From Streptomyces kronopolitis (lineage in GTDB: Bacteria > Actinomycetota > Actinomycetes > Streptomycetales > Streptomycetaceae), in assembly GCF_014646275.1 (NCBI RefSeq), contig NZ_BMND01000004.1, forward strand, positions 149,040 to 213,039: a stretch of 64,000 bases of DNA, written 5' to 3'. The notes under the pieces are model-generated. The model saw nothing but the letters and a program-made list of their open reading frames with translations, was not told where the DNA came from and searched no databases. Position numbers and translations under genes: made by a program. Shown in pieces: positions 41,468-52,148 of this stretch (its first letter is position 1; every line of letters starts with the position of its first letter).

Positions 41468-41549
41468 AGCTCCTGTGGTATGAATAGTGACGTACGGAAT
41501 TCAACCTGTGGTCGCGCACCGCCCGGCCGCGTACCGAAGGACCGATCCC

Positions 41550-42200
41550 ATGGCCACGCTTCTGCTCATCGACTCCTCCGTCTTCCCCGAGGGCGGCTCC
41601 GCCTCCCGCTCGGTCACCGCCGCCTTCCGCAAGGCCTGGGAGGCGGAGCACCCCGACGGCACCGTCATCCACCGCGATCTGGCCGCCGACCCGCTGCCGC
41701 ACCTCGACGCGGTCGCCGCCTCCGCCGGCTTCGCCGACCCGGCCACCCACTCCCCCGAGCAGCAGGCGGCCTTCGCGCTGCGCGTTCAGCTCGCCGAGGA
41801 GCTGGAGCAGGCCGACGCGATCGTCATCGGCGCACCGATGTACAACTTCACGATCCCCTCCACGCTCAAGGCGTGGCTCGACCAGGTGATCCTCATGGGC
41901 CGCACATCGGGCGCGCAGCCGTCCGCCAAGGGCACCCCGGTCACCGTCGTCGCCAGCCGCGGCGGCTCCTACGCGCCGGGCACGCCCCGTGAGCCCTTCG
42001 AGTACGTGCAGAACTACCTGGAGGCCGTGCTGGGCGGCGGGCTGGGCCTGGACGTCGACTTCATCGTCCCGGAGCTGACCATGGCCCCCAGCAACCCGGC
42101 GATGGCCGAGCTGGTGCCGCTGTACGAGACCTCCCGCGACAAGGCGCACGAGGACGCGACGGCCAAGGCGAAGGCCCTCGCCACCCGCCTCGCCGCCTGA
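41550..42200 (+). CDS. azoR: FMN-dependent NADH-azoreductase (AzoR family), 216 aa
   Basis: Flavodoxin-like fold reducing azo dyes and quinones. Signatures are LLLIDSSVFPEGGSASRSV, APMYNFTIPSTLKAWLDQV (FMN contact, nearly invariant) and VASRGGSYAPGTPREPFEYV. The start is ATG 41550 after AAGGA; the longer frame upstream includes the divergent promoter. Likely controlled by the HxlR regulator beside it, as a quinone-detoxifying enzyme. Confidence 0.93.
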   Translation: MATLLLIDSSVFPEGGSASRSVTAAFRKAWEAEHPDGTVIHRDLAADPLPHLDAVAASAGFADPATHSPEQQAAFALRVQLAEELEQADAIVIGAPMYNFTIPSTLKAWLDQVILMGRTSGAQPSAKGTPVTVVASRGGSYAPGTPREPFEYVQNYLEAVLGGGLGLDVDFIVPELTMAPSNPAMAELVPLYETSRDKAHEDATAKAKALATRLAA

Positions 42201-42508
42201 GCCAGGCCCGGAACGGGAGCAGCCTGGGGAAGACGGAACAGAAACGGGGCCCGGGGCCCTGGGAGAGAGCTGCCGGACGCGGCCCCTCGCCCAGACCCCG
42301 GGCCCCAACTCCCGCCCCCGGAAGCCCGATTAGCCCGCACCGCCCGGCGCACCGCCCGGCGCCCCGCCCCCGGAAGCCGTCCGCCCGGCCCCGCGGGCAC
42401 GCGCACCCAAGATCAAATATGTGACGCAGGCCTCACACCGGCCGCCACACACCCGGCGAACCCCTACCGCACCGTGACACAGCCGACAACGTGACGAAGA
42501 CAACGAAA
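42201..42508. other. 308-bp gap after azoR
   Basis: Contains an 11-bp perfect inverted repeat GGGGCCCGGGG (42246-42256) / CCCCGGGCCCC (42296-42306) with a large loop, probably a complex azoR terminator. Nothing else supported. Confidence 0.45.
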
Positions 42509-42546
42509 GACCCCCGGTCTCCGGATTTCTCCGGAGACCGGGGGTC
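42509..42546 (-). terminator. strong terminator downstream of tRNA-Leu
   Basis: Perfect 16-bp arms beginning GACCCCCGGTCTCCGG with a 6-base loop. On the minus strand the hairpin is followed by TTTCGTTG, so it ends transcription from the tRNA gene. Confidence 0.85.
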
Positions 42547-42553
42547 TCATCTG

Positions 42554-42637
42554 TGCGCGAGGGGGGAGTTGAACCCCCACGCCCTTTCGGGCACTGGAAC
42601 CTGAATCCAGCGCGTCTGCCTATTCCGCCACCCGCGC
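42554..42637 (-). tRNA. tRNA-Leu (anticodon CAG)
   Basis: The seven-base acceptor stem GCGCGGG pairs with CTCGCGC (one G-U). Anticodon loop TTCAGGT lies on stem CTGGA/TCCAG, giving CAG. A long class-II variable arm GCCCGAAAGGGC and T-loop GTTCAACTC are present. Discriminator A; CCA is not encoded. Length 84 nt. Reads CUG, a frequent Leu codon in this genome. Confidence 0.95.
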
Positions 42638-43184
42638 ATGGGTGCTGCCGACTGATTCTCTCACCTGATCCGGGCCGTTCGGTCCGGGTCTTGTGCGAGC
42701 GCCTTTCGACATGCAGAACATTAGCACGCTGTCGGGGGTGCCTTCACATGCCTTTCCCCCGGTCCCCGACCTGCGGGGACCTCCGGGCCGCACCCCTCCG
42801 TGCCTCGGACATTGGCCGTGGGCTGCCCCGAGGGGTCACACTCGCGGTAGCCGCAACCGGAGCGCGCGCACCGGCCTGCCTACGGGCCGGCCGGAAGGGC
42901 AGGCTCCGTACCGGGGCCCCGTGCCACGACCGACTCCGGGCCCCGCCCGGCCGGACCGGTCGGCGGTTGCGGGACACTGTTCACGGGGCACATCTACGAT
43001 CGCAGTGCACGAGCAGTGGGCAAGGAGCAGACAAGCACCGGGCAACCCTGTGAGGGGCGACACTCGTCCTCAAGGCGGGAAAGGGGAACCAGCCGATTTC
43101 CCTACGCGTGGATACGATCAGTAAGCAGTATCAGGACGACTCGATCAGGACGACCCCGACGAAGACTGAGGAAGGAGGTGCCCC
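42638..43184. other. 547-bp divergent gap between tRNA-Leu and fhaA
   Basis: Holds the promoters for the tRNA and the fhaA operon. TACGAT at 43113-43118 could be a -10 but no good -35 is spaced from it. No supported gene; frames here are Arg/Pro low-complexity. Confidence 0.5.
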
Positions 43185-44018
43185 GTGGGAGTACTGAAGC
43201 GTTTCGAGCAGCGGCTCGAAGGTCTCGTCAACGGCACCTTCGCCAAGGTGTTCAAGTCCGAGGTACAGCCCGTTGAGATCGCCGGCGCCCTTCAGCGCGA
43301 GTGCGACAACAACGCCACCATCTGGAACCGCGACCGCACGGTCGTTCCCAACGACTTCATCGTCGAGCTGAGCACGCCTGACTTCGAGCGGCTGAGCCCC
43401 TACAGCGGTCAGCTCGGCGACGAGCTCTCGAGCATGGTCCGCGACTACGCGAAGCAGCAGCGCTACACCTTCATGGGCTCGATCAAGGTCCATCTGGAGA
43501 AGGCCGACGATCTCGACACCGGCCTGTACCGCGTCCGCAGCCGCACGCTCGCCTCCAGCTCATCCCAGGAGCCCGCGGGCCCGGCGGCCGCCCAGCGCGC
43601 CGGCTCGGCGCCCCGCGGCAGCCAGCCCGGCGGCGGGCACGTGAGCCCGCCCCCGATGCCGTCGTCCCCGCCTCCCGGCGGCGCACAGCCCGTACCCCGT
43701 ACGGCACCGCCCGGTGCAGGACCGCAGCCCCACGCACAGACCCGGCGCTGGATCGAGATCAACGGCACCCGCCACCAGATCTCGCGACCCACCCTCGTGC
43801 TGGGCCGCAGCACCGACGCCGACGTACGGATCGACGACCCGGGTGTCTCCCGGCGTCACTGCGAGATCCGGGTCGGAACGCCCCCCATGGTCCAGGACCT
43901 GGGCTCCACGAACGGCATCGTGGTGGACGGGCAGCACACCACTCGCGCTAATCTCCGCGACGGCTCGCGGATTGTCGTGGGCAGTACCACCATCGTTTAC
44001 CGGCAAGCCGAAGGGTGA
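43185..44018 (+). CDS. fhaA: FhaA: DUF3662 plus FHA-domain signalling protein, 277 aa
   Basis: The N-terminal DUF3662 domain (MGVLKRFEQRLEGLVNGTFA through about residue 115) is linked by a Pro/Gly-rich stretch to a C-terminal FHA domain with LGRSTDADVRIDDPGVSRRHCEIR and DLGSTNGIVVDGQ. FHA domains bind phosphothreonine, here probably on the kinase or its targets. Start GTG 43185 follows a strong AAGGAGGTG. First gene of a six-gene operon that ends with pknB. Confidence 0.93.
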   Translation: MGVLKRFEQRLEGLVNGTFAKVFKSEVQPVEIAGALQRECDNNATIWNRDRTVVPNDFIVELSTPDFERLSPYSGQLGDELSSMVRDYAKQQRYTFMGSIKVHLEKADDLDTGLYRVRSRTLASSSSQEPAGPAAAQRAGSAPRGSQPGGGHVSPPPMPSSPPPGGAQPVPRTAPPGAGPQPHAQTRRWIEINGTRHQISRPTLVLGRSTDADVRIDDPGVSRRHCEIRVGTPPMVQDLGSTNGIVVDGQHTTRANLRDGSRIVVGSTTIVYRQAEG

Positions 44019-44028
44019 AGCGGGGGCA

Positions 44029-44562
44029 ATGTCAGAGCTGACCCTCACGGTCATGCGGTTGGGTTTCCTCGCCGTACTGTGGCTGTTCGTCATCGTGGCC
44101 GTTCAGGTCATCCGCAGCGATCTGTTCGGCACGCGCGTCACACAGCGCGGTGCCGCCCGGCGCGGCGGGCAGGAAGCACGTACGCAGCGACAGGCGGCCG
44201 CACCGCCACCGCAGCAGCAGCAGCGCCGCCAGGAAGGCGGCCGCGGCAACAACCGGCAGCGCCGAGGAGCCCCCACCAAGCTGGTGGTCTCCGAGGGCTC
44301 GCTGACCGGCACCACCGTCGCCCTCCAAGGCCAGACCATCTCCCTGGGCCGCGCGCACGACTCCACGATCGTGCTGGACGACGACTACGCGTCCAGCAGG
44401 CATGCCAGGATCTACCCGGACCGTGACGGCCAGTGGATCGTCGAGGACCTCGGTTCCACCAACGGCACGTACCTGGACCGGACCCGACTGACGACCCCGA
44501 CACCGATTCCGCTGGGAGCCCCGATCCGCATCGGCAAGACCGTCATCGAGCTGCGGAAGTAG
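44029..44562 (+). CDS. fhaB: FhaB/FipA-type membrane-anchored FHA protein, 177 aa
   Basis: An N-terminal transmembrane helix (LGFLAVLWLFVIVAVQVIRS) is followed by a Gln/Arg-rich linker and a C-terminal FHA domain: ISLGRAHDSTIVLDDDYASSRHARI and EDLGSTNGTYLDR. In mycobacteria the counterpart links PknB to the divisome. Start ATG 44029, 10 bp after the fhaA stop. Confidence 0.92.
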   Translation: MSELTLTVMRLGFLAVLWLFVIVAVQVIRSDLFGTRVTQRGAARRGGQEARTQRQAAAPPPQQQQRRQEGGRGNNRQRRGAPTKLVVSEGSLTGTTVALQGQTISLGRAHDSTIVLDDDYASSRHARIYPDRDGQWIVEDLGSTNGTYLDRTRLTTPTPIPLGAPIRIGKTVIELRK

Positions 44563-44569
44563 TACGACA

Positions 44570-44698
44570 ATGAGCGAGCGGAGCGAGCGAGCCGCGGCGG
44601 TCCACTCGACGGACCACGGTGGGCTCCCGACCGGAGGGTGGGCAGTGTGGCTCGACGAGACCGGCTGTACCCCGAGCCGACGGGTGAGGTGCGCATGA
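44570..44698 (+). CDS. possible 42-aa coupling peptide between fhaB and the PP2C gene
   Basis: ATG 44570, seven bases after the fhaB stop, opens a frame starting MSERSERAAAVHSTDHGG that ends in a TGA overlapping the PP2C start (ATGA at 44695-44698). No ribosome site precedes it. The leading bases form a GAGCGAGCGGAGCGAGCGAG repeat that recurs in Streptomyces intergenic DNA as I recall. It may be a re-initiation leader or simply spacer; low confidence. Confidence 0.3.
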   Translation: MSERSERAAAVHSTDHGGLPTGGWAVWLDETGCTPSRRVRCA

Positions 44699-46266
44699 GT
44701 CTGTCCCTGCGCTTCGCCGCCGGATCGCACAAGGGCATGATCCGCGAGGGCAACGAGGACTCCGGTTATGCCGGGCCGCGGCTGCTCGCCATCGCGGACG
44801 GCATGGGCGGCCAGGCCGCCGGTGAGGTCGCCTCCTCCGAGGTGATCTCCACCCTCGTCCAGCTCGACGACGACGTACCCGGCTCCGACCTCCTCACCTC
44901 CCTGGGCACGGCCGTCACACGCGCCAACGACCAGCTGCGGGTGATGGTCGAGGAGGACCCCCAGCTGGAGGGCATGGGCACGACCCTGACCGCCCTGCTG
45001 TGGACCGGTCAGCGCCTCGGCCTGGTGCACGTCGGCGACTCGCGCGCGTACCTGCTGCGCGACGGCGTGCTGACCCAGATCACCCAGGACCACACCTGGG
45101 TCCAGCGGCTGGTCGACGAGGGCCGGATCACCGAAGAGGAAGCCACCACCCACCCGCAGCGGTCACTGCTGATGCGGGCGCTGGGCAGCGGCGATCACGT
45201 CGAGCCGGATCTGTCGATCCGTGAGGTGCGCGCCGGCGACCGGTATCTGATCTGCTCCGACGGACTGTCCGGGGTCGTCAGCCACCAGACGCTGGAAGAG
45301 ACCCTCGCCAGCTACCACGGGCCGCACGAGACCGTGCAGGAGCTGATCCAGCTCGCCCTGCGCGGCGGCGGCCCCGACAACATCACCTGCATCGTCGCCG
45401 ACGTCCTGGACGTGGACGGCAACGACACGATGGCCGGGCAGCTCAACGACACCCCGGTCGTCGTCGGCGCCGTCGCCGAGAACCAGCACCAGCTCAGCGA
45501 CCCGAGCACGATGCAGACGCCCGCCGCCCGGGCCGCCGAACTCGGCCGGCCGGGCGGGCAGCCCCCGGCACCCGGTGGCGGCTTCGGGCCGCCCGGCAGC
45601 GGTGATCCGGAGGTCGGCGGTCCGCCGCAGGGCTCCTTCGGCGCGTTCATGGACGAGGACTTCGTCAAGCCCCGCCCGCGCGGACGGTGGATCAAGCGGT
45701 CCCTGCTGATCGTGCTGGCGCTGGCGGTCGTCGGCGGCGGGCTCTACACGGGCTACCGCTGGACGCAGACCCAGTACTTCGTCGGCACCAAGGACGACCA
45801 CGTCGCGCTCTACCGGGGCATCAGCCAGGACCTCGCGTGGATAAAGCTCAACGATGTCGACCAGGACCACCCCGAGATCGAACTCAAGTACCTGCCGCTG
45901 TACCAGCGCAACCAGGTCAAGGAGACGATCGCGGTCGACAGCCGCAACCAGGGCGGCGAGAAGGTCACCGAGCTGAGCCGGCAGGCCAACGCCTGCCGCA
46001 GCAAGGAGCAGCGGGAGGCCGCCGAGCGCGAGGCCGCGCGGCACCCCAAGGGCCGGGCGGGCACGCCGTCCAAGTCCGGCACCCCGTCCAAGTCCGGTGC
46101 CCCGAGCACCCGGCCCGGCTCCACCGACAAGACGGACAAGAACAGCGGCACCAGCACGGCAGGCACCCTGGCCGCGCCCGTGTCCCCGTCTCCCACAGCC
46201 ACCCCCAGCCAGGCCCCCTCCGAGGAACAGCTGAAGCTGGAAAAGAATTGCAGCACCCAGCAGTGA
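44695..46266 (+). CDS. PP2C-type Ser/Thr phosphatase with membrane anchor (PstP/PppA), 523 aa
   Basis: Dephosphorylates the PknB-type kinases and their targets. The catalytic domain has EGNEDSGYAG (metal Asp), IADGMGGQAAGE, VHVGDSRAYLLRDG, CSDGLSGVVS and GGGPDNITCIV, all the metal-binding Asp positions of PP2C. A linker leads to a transmembrane helix (RSLLIVLALAVVGGGLYTGY). The outside approximately 170 residues end in a Ser/Thr/Pro-rich tail. Start ATG 44695 after GAGGTG; an upstream GTG is possible. Confidence 0.93.
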   Translation: MSLSLRFAAGSHKGMIREGNEDSGYAGPRLLAIADGMGGQAAGEVASSEVISTLVQLDDDVPGSDLLTSLGTAVTRANDQLRVMVEEDPQLEGMGTTLTALLWTGQRLGLVHVGDSRAYLLRDGVLTQITQDHTWVQRLVDEGRITEEEATTHPQRSLLMRALGSGDHVEPDLSIREVRAGDRYLICSDGLSGVVSHQTLEETLASYHGPHETVQELIQLALRGGGPDNITCIVADVLDVDGNDTMAGQLNDTPVVVGAVAENQHQLSDPSTMQTPAARAAELGRPGGQPPAPGGGFGPPGSGDPEVGGPPQGSFGAFMDEDFVKPRPRGRWIKRSLLIVLALAVVGGGLYTGYRWTQTQYFVGTKDDHVALYRGISQDLAWIKLNDVDQDHPEIELKYLPLYQRNQVKETIAVDSRNQGGEKVTELSRQANACRSKEQREAAEREAARHPKGRAGTPSKSGTPSKSGAPSTRPGSTDKTDKNSGTSTAGTLAAPVSPSPTATPSQAPSEEQLKLEKNCSTQQ

Positions 46267-46289
46267 GGGCGTAGGGGGCCGTAGATCTC

Positions 46290-47675
46290 ATGAGCAGCAG
46301 TACCACCAACACCACCACTATCGGCAACATCGGAGCCCCGAGCCGCCGCAACACCGAACTGGCGATGCTCGTCTTCGCGGTGCTGATCCCGGTGTTCGCG
46401 TACATCAACGTCGGCCTGGCCAAGGAAGGCACGGTGCCGGCCGGTGTGCTCGGCTACAGCCTGGGCCTCGGCCTGCTGGCGGGCGTCGCGCACCTCGTCG
46501 TCCGCAAGTGGGCGCCGTACGCCGACCCGTTGATGCTGCCCATCGCCACCCTGCTCAACGGGCTGGGACTGATCTTCATCTGGCGGCTGGACCAGGAGCA
46601 CTCGCTGGGCCCGGCGATGGCGCCCAACCAGCTGATGTGGTCGACGCTGGGTGTCGCGCTCTTCCTGGCCATCCTGATCTTCCTCAAGGACCACCGCGTC
46701 CTGCAGCGCTACACCTACATCTCGATGGTGGTCGCGCTGGTGCTGCTGGTGGCGCCGGTGTTCTTCCCCGGCGTCAACGGCGCGAAGATCTGGATCACGA
46801 TCCCGGGTCTCGGCTCGCTGCAGCCCGGCGAGTTCGCGAAGATCATCATCGCGATCTTCTTCGCCGGCTACCTGATGGTGAAGCGGGACGCGCTGGCGCT
46901 GGCCAGCCGCCGCTTCATGGGGCTCTACCTCCCGCGCGGCCGCGACCTCGGCCCGATCCTGGTCATCTGGGCGCTGAGCCTGATGATCCTGGTCTTCGAG
47001 ACCGACCTGGGCACCTCGCTGCTCTTCTTCGGTCTGTTCGTCGTGATGCTGTACGTCGCCACCGAGCGCACCAGCTGGATCGTGTTCGGCCTGCTGCTCA
47101 GCGCGGGCGGCGCCGTCGCGGTGGCGACGTTCGAGTCGCACGTCCAGACGCGTGTGCACAACTGGCTCAACCCGCTGGAGCTGCTGAACGGCGGTGTCAC
47201 CGAGACCGCCCAGGCGATGTACTCCTTCGGGTCCGGCGGCATCCTCGGCTCCGGTCTGGGACAGGGCTACTCCCGCCTCATCCAGGGCATCGCGCCCAAG
47301 AGCGACTACATCCTCGCCACCGTCGGCGAGGAGGTCGGGCTGGCCGGCCTGATGGCCATCCTGCTGCTCTACGGCCTGCTGATCGAGCGCGGCATCCGGA
47401 CGGCGCTGGCCGCCCGCGACCCGTTCGGCAAGCTGCTGTCGATCGGCCTGTCCGGCGCCTTCGCGCTGCAGGTCTTCGTCGTCGCCGGCGGTGTGACCGG
47501 GCTGATCCCGCTGACGGGTATGACGATGCCGTTCCTCGCCCAGGGTGGCTCGTCCGTAATCGCCAACTGGGCACTCGTCGCCATCCTGCTGCGGATCAGC
47601 GACACCGCGCGCCGCCCGGCGCCGGCCCCCGCCCCGTCCACCGACGCCGAGATGACCCAGGTGGTCCGCCCGTGA
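46290..47675 (+). CDS. FtsW/RodA/SpoVE-family peptidoglycan glycosyltransferase, 461 aa
   Basis: SEDS polymerase with about 12 helices. Family motifs are SLQPGEFAKIIIAIFFAGYL (near the catalytic Asp region in this family), FETDLGTSLLFFG, SGGILGSGLGQGYSRLIQ, IAPKSDYILATVGEEVGL and LTGMTMPFLAQGGSS. Coupled to the PBP gene by GTGA overlap, the partner in SEDS/class B PBP pairs. Probably acts in growth or sporulation septation. Confidence 0.94.
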   Translation: MSSSTTNTTTIGNIGAPSRRNTELAMLVFAVLIPVFAYINVGLAKEGTVPAGVLGYSLGLGLLAGVAHLVVRKWAPYADPLMLPIATLLNGLGLIFIWRLDQEHSLGPAMAPNQLMWSTLGVALFLAILIFLKDHRVLQRYTYISMVVALVLLVAPVFFPGVNGAKIWITIPGLGSLQPGEFAKIIIAIFFAGYLMVKRDALALASRRFMGLYLPRGRDLGPILVIWALSLMILVFETDLGTSLLFFGLFVVMLYVATERTSWIVFGLLLSAGGAVAVATFESHVQTRVHNWLNPLELLNGGVTETAQAMYSFGSGGILGSGLGQGYSRLIQGIAPKSDYILATVGEEVGLAGLMAILLLYGLLIERGIRTALAARDPFGKLLSIGLSGAFALQVFVVAGGVTGLIPLTGMTMPFLAQGGSSVIANWALVAILLRISDTARRPAPAPAPSTDAEMTQVVRP

Positions 47676-49141
47676 ACAAGCCCCTGCGCCGGGTCGCGAT
47701 CTTCTGCGGCCTGCTCGTCCTCGCCCTGCTGGTCCGCGTCAACTGGGTGCAGTTCGTCGAGGGTGACCAGCTCAAGAACGATCCGCACAACCGCCGCGTC
47801 GCCATCGAGCGCTACAGCACGCCGCGCGGCAACATCATCGTGGGCGGCAAGGCCGTCACCGGCTCGACGACCACCGACAGCGGCGACTTCAAGTACAAGC
47901 GGACGTACAAGAACGGCAAGATGTGGGCGCCGGTCACCGGCTACGCCTCGCAGGCCTTCGACGCCAACCAGCTGGAGAAGCTGAACGACGGCATCCTCAC
48001 CGGCACCGACGACCGCCTCTTCTTCAGCCGCACGGTCGACATGTTCACCGGCGGCAAGCAGAAGGGCGGCGACGTGGTGACCACCCTCAACGCCAAGGCC
48101 CAGAAGGCCGCCTTCGAGGGACTCGGCAAGCAGAAGGGCGCGGTCGCCGCGATCAACCCGGAGACCGGCGCGATCCTGGCGCTGGCCAGCACCCCGTCGT
48201 ACGACCCGTCCTCCTTCGCCGGGATGAGCAACAAGGACGCCGAGGCGTACAACGCGCTGCAGAAGAAGAACGACCCCGACGAGCCGATGCTCAACCGGGC
48301 GCTGCGCCAGACCTACCCGCCCGGCTCGACCTTCAAGGTCGTCACGGCGTCGGCGGCCCTGGAGAACGGCCTCTACCACGACGTCAACAGCAAGACCGAC
48401 TCCCCGCTGCCCTACACGCTCCCCGACACCTCGGGCCTGCCGCTGAAGAACGAGGGCAACATCCCCTGCAAGGACGCCAGCCTGCGCGAGGCGCTGCGCT
48501 GGTCCTGCAACACGGTGTTCGGCAAGATCAGCGCGGACCTCGGCAACAAGAAGATGAAGGCCGAGGCGGAGAAGTTCGGCTTCAACGACCCGGGGATCAA
48601 CACCCCGGTCCGCGCCTCGGAGTCGATCTACCCCGAGGACAACCGGCCGCAGAACGCCATGGCGGGCATCGGCCAGGCCTCCAACCGCGCCACGCCGCTG
48701 CAGATGGCCATGGTCGCCTCGGCCGTCGCCGACGGCGGCAAGCTGATGAAGCCGTACATGGTCGACCAGCTGGTCGCGCAGAACCTCAACGTGGTCCAGC
48801 AGCACACGCCGCAGCAGATGAGCCGGCCGCTGAGCCCGGAGAACGCCCAGAAGGTCCAGAGCATCATGGAGACCGTCGTCAAGGACGGCACGGGAACCGC
48901 CGCTCAGATCCCGGGCGTCACCGTCGGCGGAAAGACCGGCACCGCGCAGCACGGCGAGAACAACAAGGACAACCCGTACGCCTGGTTCATCTCCTACGCG
49001 AAGACCGGCAAGGGCACCCCCGTCGCGGTCGCCGTCGTCATTGAGGGATCCGACACCCTCCGCGACGACATCGCCGGCGGCAAACTCGCTGCTCCGATCG
49101 CAAAGCGCGTGATGGAGGCAGTACTCGAAGGCCAGAAGTGA
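47672..49141 (+). CDS. class B penicillin-binding protein (PbpA-like transpeptidase), 489 aa
   Basis: Peptidoglycan cross-linker paired with the SEDS protein. A short cytoplasmic tail and helix (RVAIFCGLLVLALLVRVNW) come first, then a pedestal domain beginning RRVAIERYSTPRGNII. The transpeptidase has PPGSTFKVV (catalytic Ser in SxxK), WSCNTVF (SxN) and GGKTGTAQ (KTG). Starts GTG 47672 overlapping the ftsW-like stop; the longer in-frame extension upstream is read in the ftsW region and is not coding. Confidence 0.94.
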   Translation: MNKPLRRVAIFCGLLVLALLVRVNWVQFVEGDQLKNDPHNRRVAIERYSTPRGNIIVGGKAVTGSTTTDSGDFKYKRTYKNGKMWAPVTGYASQAFDANQLEKLNDGILTGTDDRLFFSRTVDMFTGGKQKGGDVVTTLNAKAQKAAFEGLGKQKGAVAAINPETGAILALASTPSYDPSSFAGMSNKDAEAYNALQKKNDPDEPMLNRALRQTYPPGSTFKVVTASAALENGLYHDVNSKTDSPLPYTLPDTSGLPLKNEGNIPCKDASLREALRWSCNTVFGKISADLGNKKMKAEAEKFGFNDPGINTPVRASESIYPEDNRPQNAMAGIGQASNRATPLQMAMVASAVADGGKLMKPYMVDQLVAQNLNVVQQHTPQQMSRPLSPENAQKVQSIMETVVKDGTGTAAQIPGVTVGGKTGTAQHGENNKDNPYAWFISYAKTGKGTPVAVAVVIEGSDTLRDDIAGGKLAAPIAKRVMEAVLEGQK

Positions 49142-49287
49142 CGCGGGTCATGCCAATACCGGTCACGTATCAGGTTGCGGCTCCGGCCCGGTCCGGTAGG
49201 GCGTGCCGGGTACGGTATGCCCGGACAGCACACCGCCGGACCACACACCGGTGCGGTCGGGACTGACGGAGAGGGCTGGAGAAGCTT

Positions 49288-51285
<1,998 letters not shown>

Positions 51286-51307
51286 CGGCCCGCACGACGA
51301 GGCAGTA

Positions 51308-51345
51308 CGGAGCCCCGGCACCCTTCCTTGGGTGCCGGGGCTCCG
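51308..51345. terminator. bidirectional terminator pknB / sortase
   Basis: Perfect 16-bp arms CGGAGCCCCGGCACCC / GGGTGCCGGGGCTCCG with loop TTCCTT between convergent genes. Confidence 0.88.
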
Positions 51346-51382
51346 CGTTGTCCGCGCACCGGGCCGGGCGGGGCCCCGGCGG

Positions 51383-52123
51383 CTAGCCGAGCTCCTTCGG
51401 CGGTGTGCGGTCCGCGTCGACCTTCTCGGTGCGGACCAGTTCGCCCCAGACGATGTAGCGGTAGGTCGAGGTGTAGACCGGGGTGCAGGTCGTGAGGGTG
51501 ATGTAGCGGCCGGCCCGGTGCTTGCCGGATTCCTTCGGGAGCTTGTCGAGGACGTCCACGTTGAACTTCGAGGTCTCGGGCAGCGTCGCGAAGACCTTGT
51601 AGACGTACCAGGTGTCCTTGGTCTCGAAGACGATCGGGTCGCCGTCCTTGAGCTTGTCGATGTTGTGGAACTTCGCGCCGTGGCCGTCGCGGTGCGCGGC
51701 GAGGGTGAAGTTGCCCTTCTTGTCCTGCGGCAGGCCCGACTTGACGGGCTTGGTGTAATAGCCGGCCACGCCCTCGTTGAGGATCTGGGCGCCGGTGCCC
51801 TTCTTGACCAGCACCTCGCCGTTGTCCATCGCCGGCACGTGCAGGAAGCCGATGCCGTCCTTGGTGTCGAGCTCCCCCGGTCCCTTGGGACCGCTGCTCG
51901 CCCAGTGCTTGCGCACCTGGTCGCCCTGCTGGTGCGCGGCGCGGTCGGCGAGGACGTTGGTCCACCACAGCGAATAGGCGACGAACAGCCCCAGGATCAG
52001 CCCGGCCGTGATCAGCAGCTCACCGATGACGCTGACGACGGAGGCGACGGCTCTGCGCACCCGACGCGGCTTGAGTGGCGGCGCGGACCGGTCGGATACC
52101 TGGTCGTTTCCGGTGGCAGTCAC
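51383..52123 (-). CDS. class E sortase, 246 aa
   Basis: Membrane transpeptidase that attaches surface proteins to the wall. One helix (VVSVIGELLITAGLILGLFV) precedes the catalytic domain, with catalytic His in TLAAHRDGHG, catalytic Cys in ITLTTCTPVYTSTYR, and the Arg in that same segment. Class E enzymes recognise LAXTG-type signals; in S. coelicolor SrtE1/SrtE2 anchor the long chaplins, and this pair matches by position. Start GTG 52123 after GAGGGG. Confidence 0.92.
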   Translation of the reverse strand: MTATGNDQVSDRSAPPLKPRRVRRAVASVVSVIGELLITAGLILGLFVAYSLWWTNVLADRAAHQQGDQVRKHWASSGPKGPGELDTKDGIGFLHVPAMDNGEVLVKKGTGAQILNEGVAGYYTKPVKSGLPQDKKGNFTLAAHRDGHGAKFHNIDKLKDGDPIVFETKDTWYVYKVFATLPETSKFNVDVLDKLPKESGKHRAGRYITLTTCTPVYTSTYRYIVWGELVRTEKVDADRTPPKELG

Positions 52124-52148
52124 CGCGTAGCACCCCTCTTTTGTTCAT

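Noticed and set aside
42246..42306. 11-bp perfect inverted repeat after azoR as an insertion-element end
   Set aside because: No transposase, target duplication or second copy; more likely a terminator structure.
42554..42637. tRNA-Leu as integration site with adjacent mobile element
   Set aside because: No integrase or repeated 3' tRNA end found nearby in the window.
46508..49141. Single 877-residue frame across ftsW and the PBP
   Set aside because: The first part is a shifted-frame shadow of ftsW; PBP starts at GTG 47672 with a GTGA overlap.
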